Assembly (NCBI GenBank): GCA_012511645.1
Contig: JAAZFP010000096.1
Location: forward strand, 1-7,771
Source: Microbacteriaceae bacterium
GTDB lineage: Bacteria; Actinomycetota; Actinomycetes; Actinomycetales; Microbacteriaceae
Reading direction: 5' to 3'
Length of the DNA stretch: 7,771 nucleotides
This document shows positions 1 to 5,797 of the stretch, in pieces. The first letter of the stretch is position 1. Each line of letters starts with the position of its first letter. The notes beneath the pieces were generated by a model that made no database searches, was not told where the DNA came from, and saw only the letters and a list, made by a program, of their open reading frames with translations. A program made the translations under genes and the position numbers.

Positions 1-423
1 GCAGACACCTCGGTGCCCGTTATTGCGACGATGGCCGAGCAGGTCAATATTCTGGATGGCGGAGATCTCGGTGGAACGATGCGTCTTGGTCTGTACGAGG
101 CGCACCTCGCTGATGACTCACTCGCCGCGGAGCTCTACGGTGAGACACTGGTGAGCGAGCGGCACCGTCACCGGTATGAGGTGAACAACCGCTACCGTGA
201 CGAGATCGCTGCCGCAGGCCTGGTGTTCTCGGGCACGAGCCCAGACGGTGAGCTCGTGGAATAGGTGGAGCTTCCCACCTCGGCACACCCGTTCTACATC
301 GCGACCCAGGCACACCCCGAGCTGCGCTCGCGGCCGGGCAAGCCGCACCCGCTGTTTGCCGGGCTTGCAGGGGCCGCGATCGAACGACGTGAGGCCGCGC
401 GCCTGTTCGCTGCAACCGAGTAG
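1..423 (+). pseudogene. pyrG: CTP synthase C-terminal part, interrupted by an in-frame TAG
   Basis: The gene enters from the left edge in frame 1. CTP synthase aminates UTP to CTP, taking ammonia from glutamine in its C-terminal class I glutaminase domain. Family signatures are MAEQ, DLGGTMRLG, SERHRHRYEVNN and GLVFSGTSPDGELVE, followed by TAG at 262-264. The same frame then continues for 52 codons with clear family sequence (HPFYIATQAHPEL, then HPLFAGLAGAA) and ends at TAG 421-423. The HPE segment carries the His and Glu of the glutaminase Cys-His-Glu triad, so a product ending at 264 would lack glutamine-dependent activity. Relatives have Tyr, Phe or Ile at the interrupted position, and a TAC or TAT codon becomes TAG by one substitution. 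Codon use beyond the stop is undegraded. That suggests a sequencing error or a very recent mutation; readthrough is possible but has no visible support. Family assignment is firm; functional status is open. Confidence 0.9.
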
Positions 424-431
424 CGTGGCCC

Positions 432-1409
432 ATGGCTGCGCTCACTCCTGATCACGGTGCGGCTCAGTATCTTCGCCACGTCGCCATCGAGCGGGGGCTG
501 TCGCAGCACACCCGTGACGCGTACGCGCGAGATCTGCGTGCCTACGGCACCTGGTTGGCGGAGCAGGGGATCAGTGACCTTGACCAGGTGACGCCCGAAC
601 TGCTCGGCGAATATGTTGCGGTGCTCGGCGGGGCAGATCCTGCTCAGCAGCAGGCTCCGCTTGCCAGCGGGACCATCACCCGCAGGCTTTCGACGGTGCG
701 CGGCATGCACCGATTTCTCTTTGCAGAAGGGCTGCTTTCGACATTTGCCGGCAGCGGCGTGCGCACCCCGAAGAGAGCAAAACGGCTGCCGAAGGCGCTC
801 CCGCTTGACCAGGTCGAGGCGCTGCTCGATGCGCCGCCGAGCGACACCCCGGTGGGGTTGCGGGATCGCGCGCTGCTCGAACTGCTGTATGCGACGGGAG
901 CGCGCGTGAGCGAAGTGACTGCACTTGATGTAGATGACCTGTTCTCGGCAGGCGACACAGCGGACGCGTGGCTTGACCCGCAACGCTCGCTTGAGAACGG
1001 TGGGTTCTTGCGCATCACCGGAAAGGGTGACAAACAGCGGGGCGTGCCGTATGGAAGCGTTGCCGGCAAGGCGCGCGCCGCCTATCTCGTTCGAGCCAGG
1101 CCTGCCATGGTCGACCGAGGCAGCGGGACGCCGGCGCTCTTTGTCGGACCACGCGGTGGCAGAGTGTCGCGCCAGGGCGCGTGGCTGATTCTTCGTGCCG
1201 CAGCCGAGCGCGCTCACCTGGCGGTTGAGATATCACCTCACACGCTCAGGCACAGTTTCGCGACGCACCTGCTTTCTGGTGGCGCCGATGTGCGGTCTGT
1301 GCAGGAACTGCTTGGGCACGCCTCGGTTGAAACCACGCAGATTTATACCCAGGTCACCATCGAAACGCTTCGTGATCACTACCTCACGGCCCACCCTCGG
1401 GCGGTGTAG
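432..1409 (+). CDS. xerD: Site-specific tyrosine recombinase XerD
   Basis: A 325-residue tyrosine recombinase of the XerC/XerD type, which resolves chromosome dimers at dif during division. The N-terminal SAM-like core-binding domain covers about residues 10-105 and the catalytic domain about 120-320. Catalytic residues are visible: Arg158 (ATGARVSEV), Lys198 (TGKGDK), His270 and Arg273 (HTLRHSFATHLL), His296 (LLGHASVETTQ) and nucleophile Tyr305. Lys-to-His, His-to-Arg and His-to-Tyr spacings match E. coli XerD as I remember it. Arg158 to Lys198 is about 16 residues longer, owing to an insert around 171-190. The gene starts 8 bases after pyrG; a pyrG-xerD neighbourhood is common in actinobacteria. 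XerD is preferred over XerC from this context. No Shine-Dalgarno precedes the ATG, and TAGCGT lies 5 bases upstream. Confidence 0.93.
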   Translation: MAALTPDHGAAQYLRHVAIERGLSQHTRDAYARDLRAYGTWLAEQGISDLDQVTPELLGEYVAVLGGADPAQQQAPLASGTITRRLSTVRGMHRFLFAEGLLSTFAGSGVRTPKRAKRLPKALPLDQVEALLDAPPSDTPVGLRDRALLELLYATGARVSEVTALDVDDLFSAGDTADAWLDPQRSLENGGFLRITGKGDKQRGVPYGSVAGKARAAYLVRARPAMVDRGSGTPALFVGPRGGRVSRQGAWLILRAAAERAHLAVEISPHTLRHSFATHLLSGGADVRSVQELLGHASVETTQIYTQVTIETLRDHYLTAHPRAV

Positions 1410-1452
1410 CGGGTGCATGCAGTCGTGTATTCGAGAGCACACCGATCTGTCA

Positions 1453-1468
1453 CCTGCGCTATTGCAGG
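1453..1468 (+). other. Small hairpin downstream of xerD
   Basis: CCTGC (1453-1457) and GCAGG (1464-1468) form a 5-bp inverted repeat with a 6-base loop, 44 bases after the xerD stop. There is no T-tract, so it is only a weak terminator candidate. It also lies next to the TTGCA repeats of the trhA upstream region. Confidence 0.25.
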
Positions 1469-1485
1469 GTTGCACATATATGCAA
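1462..1485. promoter_or_regulatory. Candidate operator: TTGCA half-sites upstream of trhA
   Basis: TTGCA occurs at 1462-1466 and 1470-1474, and its inverse TGCAA at 1481-1485. The last two form a near-perfect palindrome, TTGCACATATATGCAA, in which only the pair at positions 1475 and 1480 breaks symmetry. It is A/T-rich in a G/C-rich genome and ends 32 bases before the trhA ATG, where a regulator could block or assist RNA polymerase. The binding protein is unknown; the operator role is inferred from symmetry and position. Confidence 0.4.
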
Positions 1486-1505
1486 TGAGAAAACTGTAGG
1501 GTGCG

Positions 1506-1511
1506 TACACT
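1506..1511 (+). promoter_or_regulatory. Candidate -10 element of trhA (leaderless)
   Basis: TACACT fits the TANNNT form of a -10 hexamer and ends 6 bases before the ATG, so transcription would begin at or next to the start codon. No recognisable -35 lies 16-18 bases upstream. TAGGGT at 1497-1502 is an alternative -10 that would give a leader of about 8 bases. Confidence 0.4.
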
Positions 1512-1517
1512 TCAGGT

Positions 1518-2252
1518 ATGACCGAACCTACTCCGCGCAGCTTTCCTGAGCCCGACGCCCTGTCACTCCCGCTGCTCGACGATGCGGACCACCACGCGAG
1601 TCGTCCCGGTGAGGTCAAGCCCACCTGGCGCGGCTGGATTCATGCGGCAACATTTCCCGTAGCCATCGCAGCAGGCGTGGTGCTCATCGTGCTCGCACAG
1701 GGCGGGATCGCGAAGGCAGCATCGGCAGTGTTCATGGCGAGCAGCCTCGTGCTGTTTGGCATCTCGGCGCTCTACCATCGCATCGACTGGAAACCGAAGA
1801 CGAAGCAGCTCTTTCGTCGGCTTGACCACGCAAACATCTTCTTGCTGATTGCTGGCACCTACACTCCCATTGCGCTACTCGCGCTGCCACTCGATAAGGG
1901 CATCGTGCTGTTGATTTCGGTCTGGGGCGGCGCGCTGCTGGGCATTGGCTTTCGAGTCTTTTGGCTTGGTGCGCCGCGTTGGCTGTATGTGCCGCTCTAT
2001 TTGCTATTGGGCTGGGCAGCCGTGGTGTACCTCGTCGACATTGCGCAGGCAAATTTCGCGGCAATGGTGCTCGTGATTGTGGGTGGACTACTCTACACCG
2101 TTGGAGCGGTCGTGTACGGGCTGAAGCGCCCCAACCCGATCCCCGGGGTCTTTGGTTTTCATGAAATCTTTCACTCGTTGACGGTGCTCGCGTTTTTGTG
2201 TCACTGGACCGCCGCGCTGCTGCTGGCTCTGCACCCGCTCTACCTGCGGTAG
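1518..2252 (+). CDS. trhA: PAQR/hemolysin III family membrane protein (TrhA-like)
   Basis: A 244-residue integral membrane protein with about 40 polar N-terminal residues and seven hydrophobic segments (near 41-60, 67-86, 105-124, 128-148, 156-173, 180-200 and 217-238), the topology of the PAQR/hemolysin III family. Conserved polar motifs are present: SALYHR (His87), RRLDHANIF (Asp103, His104) and HEIFHS (His215, His219). In the family these place a zinc-binding, ceramidase-like site at the membrane interface. Bacterial members are linked to membrane energetics and lipid homeostasis; the hemolysin label comes from early work and is probably misleading. It precedes a cis-prenyltransferase gene by 36 bases, and the same kinds of gene are neighbours in Mycobacterium tuberculosis (Rv1085c/Rv1086). 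Family assignment is firm; substrate is unknown. Confidence 0.93.
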   Translation: MTEPTPRSFPEPDALSLPLLDDADHHASRPGEVKPTWRGWIHAATFPVAIAAGVVLIVLAQGGIAKAASAVFMASSLVLFGISALYHRIDWKPKTKQLFRRLDHANIFLLIAGTYTPIALLALPLDKGIVLLISVWGGALLGIGFRVFWLGAPRWLYVPLYLLLGWAAVVYLVDIAQANFAAMVLVIVGGLLYTVGAVVYGLKRPNPIPGVFGFHEIFHSLTVLAFLCHWTAALLLALHPLYLR

Positions 2253-2278
2253 GGGGAGTGCTGTTCATCGAGTGCCGA

Positions 2279-2284
2279 TACCAT
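2279..2284 (+). promoter_or_regulatory. Possible -10 element of the uppS-family gene
   Basis: TACCAT lies 4 bases before ATG 2289 and 7 bases before a second in-frame ATG at 2292. Only the second would fit a leaderless start. No clear -35 is seen, and the gene could equally be read from trhA 36 bases upstream. Confidence 0.25.
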
Positions 2285-2288
2285 TGCA

Positions 2289-3086
2289 ATGATGAACGAC
2301 AAACGCGATCTGCGCACTGAGCCGCAGCCTGGGCCGCTCTATAAGCTGTACCAGCGGCGACTGCGACAGCAGATCGACCCGGCGCGCGTTCCGCACCATA
2401 TTGCTGTGATTGTCGACGGAAATCGGCGCTGGGCGAAGCTTCGACTGCAAGAGCAGGCTTCGGTCGGGCACCGAGCGGGGGCCCGGAAGATCCCCGAGTT
2501 TTTGCGCTGGTGCGAAGAGGCCGGGGTGCAGGTGGTGACCCTCTACTTGCTCTCGAGCGACAACCTGCAGGGGCGCGACAGCGAAGAGCTTGAGGCGCTC
2601 TTTGCGATCATCGGTGATCTCGCAACCCAACTCTGCGGAGTAGACGGGTGGCGGGTGAAGCATGTGGGCAGCTGCGAGCAGCTGCCCGATGCGCTCACCG
2701 AGGCGCTTGAACACGCCGAAGAAGCCTCACAGGGCCGCGAGGGGCTGCACGTCAACCTGGCCGTCGGCGACGGTGGGCGCAGCGAGATTACTGCGGCGAT
2801 GCGCAGCGTGATCACCGAGCACCAGGCAGCCGGTGGTGGCATTGAGACACTCGCCGAACGACTCACTCCGGAGATGATCGGTGAGCACCTCTGGACGCGC
2901 GGTCAGGCGGACCCAGATCTCGTGATTCGCACGTCTGGTGAACAGCGGCTGAGCGACTTCATGATCTGGCAGTCGGCTTACAGCGAGTTCTATTTCGTTG
3001 AAGCGCTCTACCCTGACCTGCGCGAGGTCGATTTGCTGCGTGCGCTGCGAGATTACTCGCGGCGACAGCGTCGACTCGGTAAATAG
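2289..3086 (+). CDS. uppS: Isoprenyl transferase (cis-prenyltransferase, UppS family)
   Basis: A 265-residue cis-prenyltransferase, which condenses isopentenyl diphosphate onto an allylic diphosphate to make Z-polyprenyl diphosphates, the carriers for cell-wall synthesis. All family regions are recognisable: HHIAVIVDGNRRWAK with catalytic Asp43, GHRAG at 60-64, TLYLLSSDN at 84-92, and the C-terminal RTSGEQRLSDFMIW with Arg214, Glu218 and Arg220, then SEFYF. The LLSSDN segment, where long-chain enzymes usually have FSSENW, resembles the short-chain Z,E-farnesyl diphosphate synthase Rv1086. The TrhA-like neighbour supports that match, so the product may be C15 rather than undecaprenyl or decaprenyl diphosphate. 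The usual Tyr of NYGGR or GYGGR is Asp161 (GDGGR). Two ATGs (2289, 2292) are possible starts with no Shine-Dalgarno. Family firm; chain length inferred. Confidence 0.93.
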   Translation: MMNDKRDLRTEPQPGPLYKLYQRRLRQQIDPARVPHHIAVIVDGNRRWAKLRLQEQASVGHRAGARKIPEFLRWCEEAGVQVVTLYLLSSDNLQGRDSEELEALFAIIGDLATQLCGVDGWRVKHVGSCEQLPDALTEALEHAEEASQGREGLHVNLAVGDGGRSEITAAMRSVITEHQAAGGGIETLAERLTPEMIGEHLWTRGQADPDLVIRTSGEQRLSDFMIWQSAYSEFYFVEALYPDLREVDLLRALRDYSRRQRRLGK

Positions 3087-3094
3087 CGTAGGCG

Positions 3095-3103
3095 TGCGAG
3101 AAT
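3095..3103 (+). promoter_or_regulatory. Candidate extended -10 of the DUF4916 gene (leaderless)
   Basis: TGC followed by GAGAAT (3098-3103) resembles an extended -10 (TGN plus hexamer) and sits 6 bases before the ATG at 3110, again placing the transcript start at the A of ATG. No Shine-Dalgarno is present in the 23-base gap after the uppS stop, which supports leaderless translation, though readthrough from uppS is equally possible. Confidence 0.35.
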
Positions 3104-3109
3104 ACCGAC

Positions 3110-3697
3110 ATGGCGATTGACACGGCTGACCTGCCTGATCCAGAGGATCTTCCGATCGACCCCGAAGACCTGCCGCCGGTCAACCTCAACCCGGGGTGGC
3201 TGAGCGCGGACGAACTCTCATTTGTGCGGGGTCGTGTGCCGGTGTTGTATGTCGAGGCCGTGCCGGTTCGCGTTGATGGCTACGGCAGCGTCACTGAGGT
3301 GGGGCTCTTACTGCGATCGACCCCTGAGGGGATGATGACGCGCGCGCTCGTCGCAGGACGCGTGCGCTTTGGCGAGACAATTCGTGACGCGCTCTACCGC
3401 CATCTCGAGAATGATCTCGGGCCGATGGCGTTTCCACAGATTCCCGCGTCACCGATCCCAGCACAAATCGCAGAATTCTTTCCCATGCCCGGCATCTCTT
3501 CGTTCGTTGATGACCGGCAACATGCGGTCTCGCTCGTCTATGTTGTGCCTGTCACCGGATCCTGCACTCCGAGACAGGACGCGCTCGAGGTGTCATGGAT
3601 GGCGCCAGAAGAGGCCCTTGCCGCCTCGACACTGAGTGAACTCGTGGGAGGCAGGGGGCGCCTCCTGCAGCAGGCGCTTGCGACGGTCGGCTGCTAG
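3110..3697 (+). CDS. Nudix-like DUF4916 family protein
   Basis: A 195-residue soluble protein. An acidic, proline-rich N-terminus with two imperfect copies of DPEDLP (residues 10-22) leads into PGWLSADELSFVRGRVPVLYVEAVPVRVDG, typical of the actinobacterial DUF4916 family within the Nudix superfamily. The Nudix-box position is residues 83-104 and keeps the spacing G83-x5-E89-x7-R97, but continues H98-L-E-N101-D102-L-G104. The canonical REUxEExG glutamates that bind catalytic metal are therefore replaced by His, Asn and Asp. Classical nucleoside-diphosphate hydrolysis is doubtful; a binding role or altered chemistry is possible. A 23-base gap to uppS suggests a shared transcript. Its end converges on ino1 with 9 bases between the stops. 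Family is likely; biochemical role is unknown. Confidence 0.85.
   Translation: MAIDTADLPDPEDLPIDPEDLPPVNLNPGWLSADELSFVRGRVPVLYVEAVPVRVDGYGSVTEVGLLLRSTPEGMMTRALVAGRVRFGETIRDALYRHLENDLGPMAFPQIPASPIPAQIAEFFPMPGISSFVDDRQHAVSLVYVVPVTGSCTPRQDALEVSWMAPEEALAASTLSELVGGRGRLLQQALATVGC
3647..3665. terminator. Hairpin at the DUF4916/ino1 convergence
   Basis: GGAGGC (3647-3652) pairs with GCCTCC (3660-3665) around a 7-base loop, inside the last codons of the DUF4916 gene and 41 bases downstream of the ino1 stop. It has no T-tract on either strand. It may serve as a U-less terminator for ino1 transcripts, or be incidental to G/C-rich coding sequence. Confidence 0.25.
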
Positions 3698-3706
3698 CCG
3701 GGTTGC

Positions 3707-4774
3707 TTACTTCTCGGCGAGGAACGCTTCGAGCGCTTCGCGTGCGGTGTGATCTGGCATCTGCACCGGTGGCGACTTCATGAAATAGGCTGAGGCCGCT
3801 TCGACGGGGCCGGCTTGGCCGAGATCCTTCGCGACCTTTGCGGAGCGAATCGCATCGATCATGGTTCCCGCCGAGTTGGGGGAGTCCCAGACCTCGAGCT
3901 TGTACTCGAGGCTCATTGGCACATCGCCGAAGCCTCGACCCTCAAGCCGCACAAATGCGAACTTGCGATCCTCGAGCCACGGCACATGATCGCTCGGGCC
4001 GATATGCACGTCGCCCTCGGGAAGATCGACCTCGATATTTGAAGTGACGGCCTGTGTCTTCGAGATCTTCTTCGACTTGAGTCGACTGCGCTCGAGCATG
4101 TTCTTGAAGTCCATATTGCCGCCGACGTTGAGCTGGTAGGTGTGATCGAGCGCGATGCCGCGGCTCTCCATCAGATGCGCGAGCACGCGGTGGGTGATGG
4201 TTGCGCCGACCTGGCTCTTGATGTCGTCGCCAACAATCGGGAGCCCCGCATCGACGAACTTTGCGGCCCACTCAGGGTCGCTCGCGACAAACACGGGCAC
4301 CGCGTTGACGAACGCAACCCCGGCATCGAGCGCGGCCTGCGCGTAGAACTTCACCGCCTCTTCACTGCCGACCGGCAGGTAGCACGCGAGCACATCGGCG
4401 CCCGAATCGCGAAGCACCTGCGCAACATCGACCGGCTCGGCAGCTGACTCTTCGACCTCGTCGCGGTAGTACTCCCCAAGCCCATCGAGCGTGGGGCCGC
4501 GCAACACATCGAGACCGAGGTGCGGCACCTCTGAGAACTTGATGGTGTTGTTGTGGCCCGCCCAGATGGCCTCGCTGAGGTCTGTGCCAACCTTTGCCGC
4601 ATCAACCTCAAACGCTGCCACAAATTGCAGGTCAGAGACGTGGTACCCGCCGAGGCGCACATGCATGAGGCCGGGAACCTGGTCGTCATCTGCGGCGCCG
4701 CGGTAGTACTCGACCCCCTGCACGAGTGAACTTACGCAGTTACCGATGCCCGCGAGGGCCACCTTGACAGTCAT
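3707..4774 (-). CDS. ino1: Inositol-3-phosphate synthase
   Basis: A 355-residue NAD-dependent enzyme that isomerises glucose-6-phosphate to 1D-myo-inositol 3-phosphate, the committed step of inositol synthesis, in the cytosol. The Rossmann segment begins VKVALAGIGNCVSSLVQG (GIGNC at 9-13). Family blocks follow: LPVGSEEA (133-140), GDDIKSQVGAT (182-192), LNVGGNMDF (215-223), KSKKISKTQAV with active-site lysines (233-243), IGPSDH (258-263) and EVWDSPNSAG (294-303). It closely resembles mycobacterial Ino1 in sequence and size. The start is ATG at 4774-4772, where family similarity begins. The frame stays open 62 codons further upstream, but that stretch has no family resemblance and contains the promoter. 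The gene is divergent from an inositol monophosphatase-family gene that would act on its product. Products feed phosphatidylinositol and mycothiol. Confidence 0.96.
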   Translation of the reverse strand: MTVKVALAGIGNCVSSLVQGVEYYRGAADDDQVPGLMHVRLGGYHVSDLQFVAAFEVDAAKVGTDLSEAIWAGHNNTIKFSEVPHLGLDVLRGPTLDGLGEYYRDEVEESAAEPVDVAQVLRDSGADVLACYLPVGSEEAVKFYAQAALDAGVAFVNAVPVFVASDPEWAAKFVDAGLPIVGDDIKSQVGATITHRVLAHLMESRGIALDHTYQLNVGGNMDFKNMLERSRLKSKKISKTQAVTSNIEVDLPEGDVHIGPSDHVPWLEDRKFAFVRLEGRGFGDVPMSLEYKLEVWDSPNSAGTMIDAIRSAKVAKDLGQAGPVEAASAYFMKSPPVQMPDHTAREALEAFLAEK

Positions 4775-4802
4775 TGCACCGAGCTTTCTGGAATTGTCGT
4801 TC

Positions 4803-4817
4803 GCCTGCGCTGCAGGC
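4803..4817. promoter_or_regulatory. Perfect inverted repeat in the ino1 leader
   Basis: GCCTGC (4803-4808) and GCAGGC (4812-4817) form a perfect 6-bp inverted repeat around GCT. On the ino1 strand it lies just downstream of the predicted transcript start (about 4824) and 28 bases before the ATG. It could be an RNA hairpin or a repressor operator. ino1 is under transcriptional control by inositol in some actinobacteria, but I do not recognise this site as a known motif. Confidence 0.4.
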
Positions 4818-4830
4818 ACACCAAGAACCA

Positions 4831-4836
4831 ATTTTA
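4831..4836 (-). promoter_or_regulatory. Candidate -10 element of ino1
   Basis: Read on the - strand, 4836-4831 is TAAAAT, one change from the sigma70 consensus TATAAT and conspicuous in this G/C-rich region. The predicted start near 4824 gives a leader of about 50 bases. No convincing -35 is visible 17-19 bases upstream, so an activator may be needed. Confidence 0.5.
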
Positions 4837-4915
4837 GTCTGTGCTGGCTGGGCGAGTGCATATTCGGCGTGAATGGCCGATGCAGGCAGCCCTGGTCTGT
4901 GCACGGTAGCCTCAC

Positions 4916-4921
4916 TAGCGT
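4916..4921 (+). promoter_or_regulatory. Candidate -10 element of the inositol monophosphatase gene
   Basis: TAGCGT at 4916-4921, or the neighbouring TAGCCT at 4907-4912, fits a TANNNT -10 and would give a leader of about 10-20 bases before ATG 4938. No clear -35 is seen. The purine-rich GAGAAA at 4925-4930 may act as a weak ribosome site. Confidence 0.3.
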
Positions 4922-4937
4922 GCAGAGAAACGTGGTG

Positions 4938-5786
4938 ATGTCTGACGACCGAATGGTCACGCAGGTTGCGATTCGTGCGGCCGTGCGAGCTGGGGCGCAT
5001 GCGCTTCACGGATTTCGATCTGGGCTGCTCGACACGAGCCTCAAGCAGGACCAGCACGACATTGTGACACAGTACGATCGCGCCTGTGAGGTCATGATTC
5101 GTGACGAGATTCTTGCCTCGTTTCCGGGCTCGACCATCGTGGGAGAAGAGAACGGAACGGTTCTCGGCGAGGCAGGGGCTGGGAACCTCACCTGGTACGT
5201 CGACCCCATTGACGGCACCTCGAATTATGCGAGGGGAATCGCCATGTGGGCAGTGAGTATTGGCGTCGCGAAGGACGGTGAGCTGTTCGCCGGAGTGATC
5301 GTCGACCCGGTGCATGAACAGGTCTTCTGGGCGGACGACCGCGGTGCGTTTCTGCGTGATGCGAATGGCGAGCGTGCCATTCGTGCAACCGGGACGAACC
5401 GTGCGAGTGAAGCAACTGTCGCACTGAATTTTCCGCTGGCTCGAGACCTCATGTATCGTCCTGAGCTGGCGCTCGAGCAGTTCGCTGAGGTAACTCGCAC
5501 GTTTGCGCAGGTTCGGGGATTGGGCAGTACTTGCATCGCACTCGCCTGGATTGCGGCAGGGTGGCTGGACGTCACGATCTCATTCGAGACGAACGCGTGG
5601 GATGTGGCAGCCGGATCGTTTCTCATTCGGCAAGCCGGGGGAGTGTTTCACGGCTACGGCTCTGGAACGATCGTGTCCGAGGCCCACGCGCACCTGGCAC
5701 CGCACTATTACGCCGCCGTCCACGAGGGCGAGTTTGAGAAGTTGCACGACATCATGTGCACGCAGAGCCTGGGCCCCCAGCGGTAG
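4938..5786 (+). CDS. suhB: Inositol monophosphatase family protein (SuhB/IMPase type)
   Basis: A 282-residue Mg-dependent, Li-sensitive-type phosphatase. Metal- and phosphate-binding motifs are complete: DIVTQYD (41-47), GEENG (69-73, Glu70/Glu71), WYVDPIDGTSNY (86-97, Asp89 and Asp92) and WDVAAGSFLIRQAGG (221-235, Asp222). Length is normal for the family. The likely role is dephosphorylation of inositol phosphate to free myo-inositol, inferred from its divergent arrangement with ino1. Family members can instead be histidinol-phosphatase (HisN) or act on fructose-1,6-bisphosphate, and motifs alone do not separate these. ATG 4938 is chosen because upstream codons, although open, show no family sequence and overlap ino1; GTG 4932, GTG 4935 and ATG 4953 are alternatives. 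The gene ends 11 bases from the stop of the converging sprT-like gene. Confidence 0.92.
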   Translation: MSDDRMVTQVAIRAAVRAGAHALHGFRSGLLDTSLKQDQHDIVTQYDRACEVMIRDEILASFPGSTIVGEENGTVLGEAGAGNLTWYVDPIDGTSNYARGIAMWAVSIGVAKDGELFAGVIVDPVHEQVFWADDRGAFLRDANGERAIRATGTNRASEATVALNFPLARDLMYRPELALEQFAEVTRTFAQVRGLGSTCIALAWIAAGWLDVTISFETNAWDVAAGSFLIRQAGGVFHGYGSGTIVSEAHAHLAPHYYAAVHEGEFEKLHDIMCTQSLGPQR

Positions 5787-5797
5787 TCAGTGACGCA

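Noticed and set aside
294..1217. Long open frame of 307 codons on the - strand opposite pyrG/xerD
   Set aside because: Arg/Ala/Pro/His-rich translation with no family resemblance, directly opposite well-conserved xerD codons; a G/C-rich shadow frame.
1414..1421. TGCATGCA palindrome after the xerD stop as a second operator
   Set aside because: Only 8 bases, nearly 100 bases from the next gene, and different in spacing from the TTGCA site.
4746..4937. N-terminal extension of the inositol monophosphatase gene
   Set aside because: The extra 64 codons are not family-like, overlap the ino1 start and contain the control region.
4775..4960. 62-codon N-terminal extension of ino1
   Set aside because: Family similarity begins exactly at ATG 4774, and the extension holds the ino1 -10 element and the inverted repeat.
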